DNA of 64,000 bases from CAYPAV01 sp964408805 (GTDB taxonomy: Bacteria > Pseudomonadota > Alphaproteobacteria > UBA8366), in NCBI GenBank assembly GCA_964408805.1, contig CAYPAV010000005.1, positions 124,001-188,000 of the forward strand, given 5' to 3'. The first letter of the stretch is position 1; every line of letters begins with the position of its first letter. A program made the position numbers and the translations under genes. Below the pieces are notes generated by a model, which did not search any database, was not told the origin of the DNA, and worked only from the letters and a program-made list of their open reading frames with translations. Below are positions 63,202-64,000 of this stretch, one piece after another.

Positions 63202-64000
63202 ATGCCATCCAATGAAGTGATCGGATTTGTCGGCCTCGGCGTCATGGGCGGGCCGATGTGCGGCAATATCGCGACAAAGGGCGACAATCGCGTCGTCGGC
63301 CATGATCAGGTCGCCGCCCTCGTCGAGGCGGTCGCGGAAGCGGGCGTGGAGACCGGCAATTCGGTCGCGGACGTCGCGACGGCGGCCGATATCATTTTTC
63401 TCTCACTGCCTGGCGAACCCCAGGTCCGCGCCGTGGCACTCGGCGAGGACGGCCTCGTGGCAAATGCACGCCCCGGGCAGTTGATCGTCGATTGCAGCAC
63501 CTCGCCGGTGCCGATGACCCAGGAAATAGCCGCCGCTCTCGAGGCGAAGGGGGCTCATATGGTCGATGCCCCGGTGACCCGGACCGCCCAGGCGGCGAAG
63601 GACGGGACGCTCGCCTTCATGGTCGGCGGGCGCGACGAGGATGTCGAACGCATCCGCCCCTATCTCGATCGCATGGGGACCGCGATCAACCATGGCGGCC
63701 CGGTGGGTGCGGGCCAGGTGCTGAAACTGATGAACAACATGCTGGTGGCGCGGATCACCCATGCACTGGGCGAAGCGCTCCTGGTCGCACGCGAATCCGG
63801 TCTCGTCGACGGCGAGAAACTGTTCGAGGCCATGGCCACCGGCTCGGCCGACAGTTTCGTGCTGCGCAATCACGGCCTGAAGTTCATGGCCAAGGACGAC
63901 CATCCGACCGAATCCTTCCGCATCAGCTACATGTTGAAGGACGTCAACTACGCGATCGATCTCGCGGAATCCTGCGGCGTCGTCATGGAAGGTGCTTACA
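63202..64000 (+). CDS. NAD(P)-dependent beta-hydroxyacid dehydrogenase, 5' part
   Basis: 266 residues are seen; the gene continues past the window end. It has the Rossmann motif GFVGLGVMGGPMCGNIA, FLSLPGEPQVRAVALGEDGL, DAPVTRTAQAAKDGTLAFMV and the catalytic Lys of LKLMNNMLVARI. It belongs to the same 3-hydroxyisobutyrate/tartronate-semialdehyde group as the gene at 54.4 kb. The glycolate oxidase nearby makes tartronate semialdehyde reduction one option, unproven. GGAG lies eight bases before the ATG. Confidence 0.9.
   Translation, partial: MPSNEVIGFVGLGVMGGPMCGNIATKGDNRVVGHDQVAALVEAVAEAGVETGNSVADVATAADIIFLSLPGEPQVRAVALGEDGLVANARPGQLIVDCSTSPVPMTQEIAAALEAKGAHMVDAPVTRTAQAAKDGTLAFMVGGRDEDVERIRPYLDRMGTAINHGGPVGAGQVLKLMNNMLVARITHALGEALLVARESGLVDGEKLFEAMATGSADSFVLRNHGLKFMAKDDHPTESFRISYMLKDVNYAIDLAESCGVVMEGAY

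Overview
The window is GC-rich (roughly 65% by eye), gene-dense chromosomal DNA from an alphaproteobacterium. The 41-residue cysteine-poor L36 protein, the bactofilin, the glcDEF order, the CaiB-rich acyl-CoA gene content and an RPE-like intergenic repeat all fit a free-living heterotroph of Rhodospirillales or rhizobial affinity. I see no rRNA, tRNA, insertion sequence, phage gene or CRISPR array. No gap between genes exceeds about 275 bases.

Layout. 1-3.0 kb: end of a DHH phosphoesterase, an SDR dehydrogenase and a MerA/Lpd-type flavoprotein. 3.0-9.9 kb: a co-directional catabolic cluster (GntR/UTRA regulator, CitE-type lyase, MmgE/PrpD, MFS carrier, two tandem sister CaiB-type CoA transferases). 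9.9-17.6 kb: rpmJ, a membrane protein, hemerythrin, mmsA, a DMT exporter, a dihydropyrimidinase, a degenerate class III cyclase and ispG. 17.6-27.1 kb: a peptide ABC transporter whose two ATPase genes are separated from its permease and binding-protein genes by a MoxR-DUF58-DUF4129 operon. 27.3-33.4 kb: gloA, an MFS carrier, a NicX-like enzyme divergent from a MarR regulator, and a sarcosine/dimethylglycine dehydrogenase-like flavoprotein.

33.5-43.5 kb carries phosphorus and glycerol genes: an aminoethylphosphonate-type binding protein, phnW, phnA, glpD, a glycerophosphodiesterase co-translated with a Ca2+/Na+ antiporter, and glpK. PhnW would make phosphonoacetaldehyde and PhnA would cleave phosphonoacetate, but the connecting dehydrogenase PhnY is absent here. 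The glycerophosphodiesterase, GlpK and GlpD feed glycerol phosphate into central metabolism. 43.6-50 kb: a glutamine synthetase-like ligase, an orphan Flp pilin, an exported truncated hemoglobin divergent from a luciferase-like monooxygenase, a TauE/SafE permease gene interrupted by an in-frame stop, mtnA and a flavin reductase.

50-56 kb is a second acyl-CoA island: hot-dog protein, NIPSNAP, CaiB transferase, FlK-type thioesterase and TauD-type dioxygenase, facing MaoC, 3-hydroxyisobutyrate dehydrogenase-like and carboxymuconolactone decarboxylase-like genes. 56-64 kb: bactofilin, DUF3237, a PhoD-like lipoprotein, glcDEF, a second TauD-type dioxygenase and a truncated hydroxyacid dehydrogenase. 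Overall the window encodes a scavenging metabolism for organic acids, peptides, phosphonates, N-heterocycles and glycolate. The best candidates for undescribed biology are the 3-10 kb CoA-transferase/lyase cluster, the MarR/NicX-like locus and the 51-55 kb FlK/TauD island.
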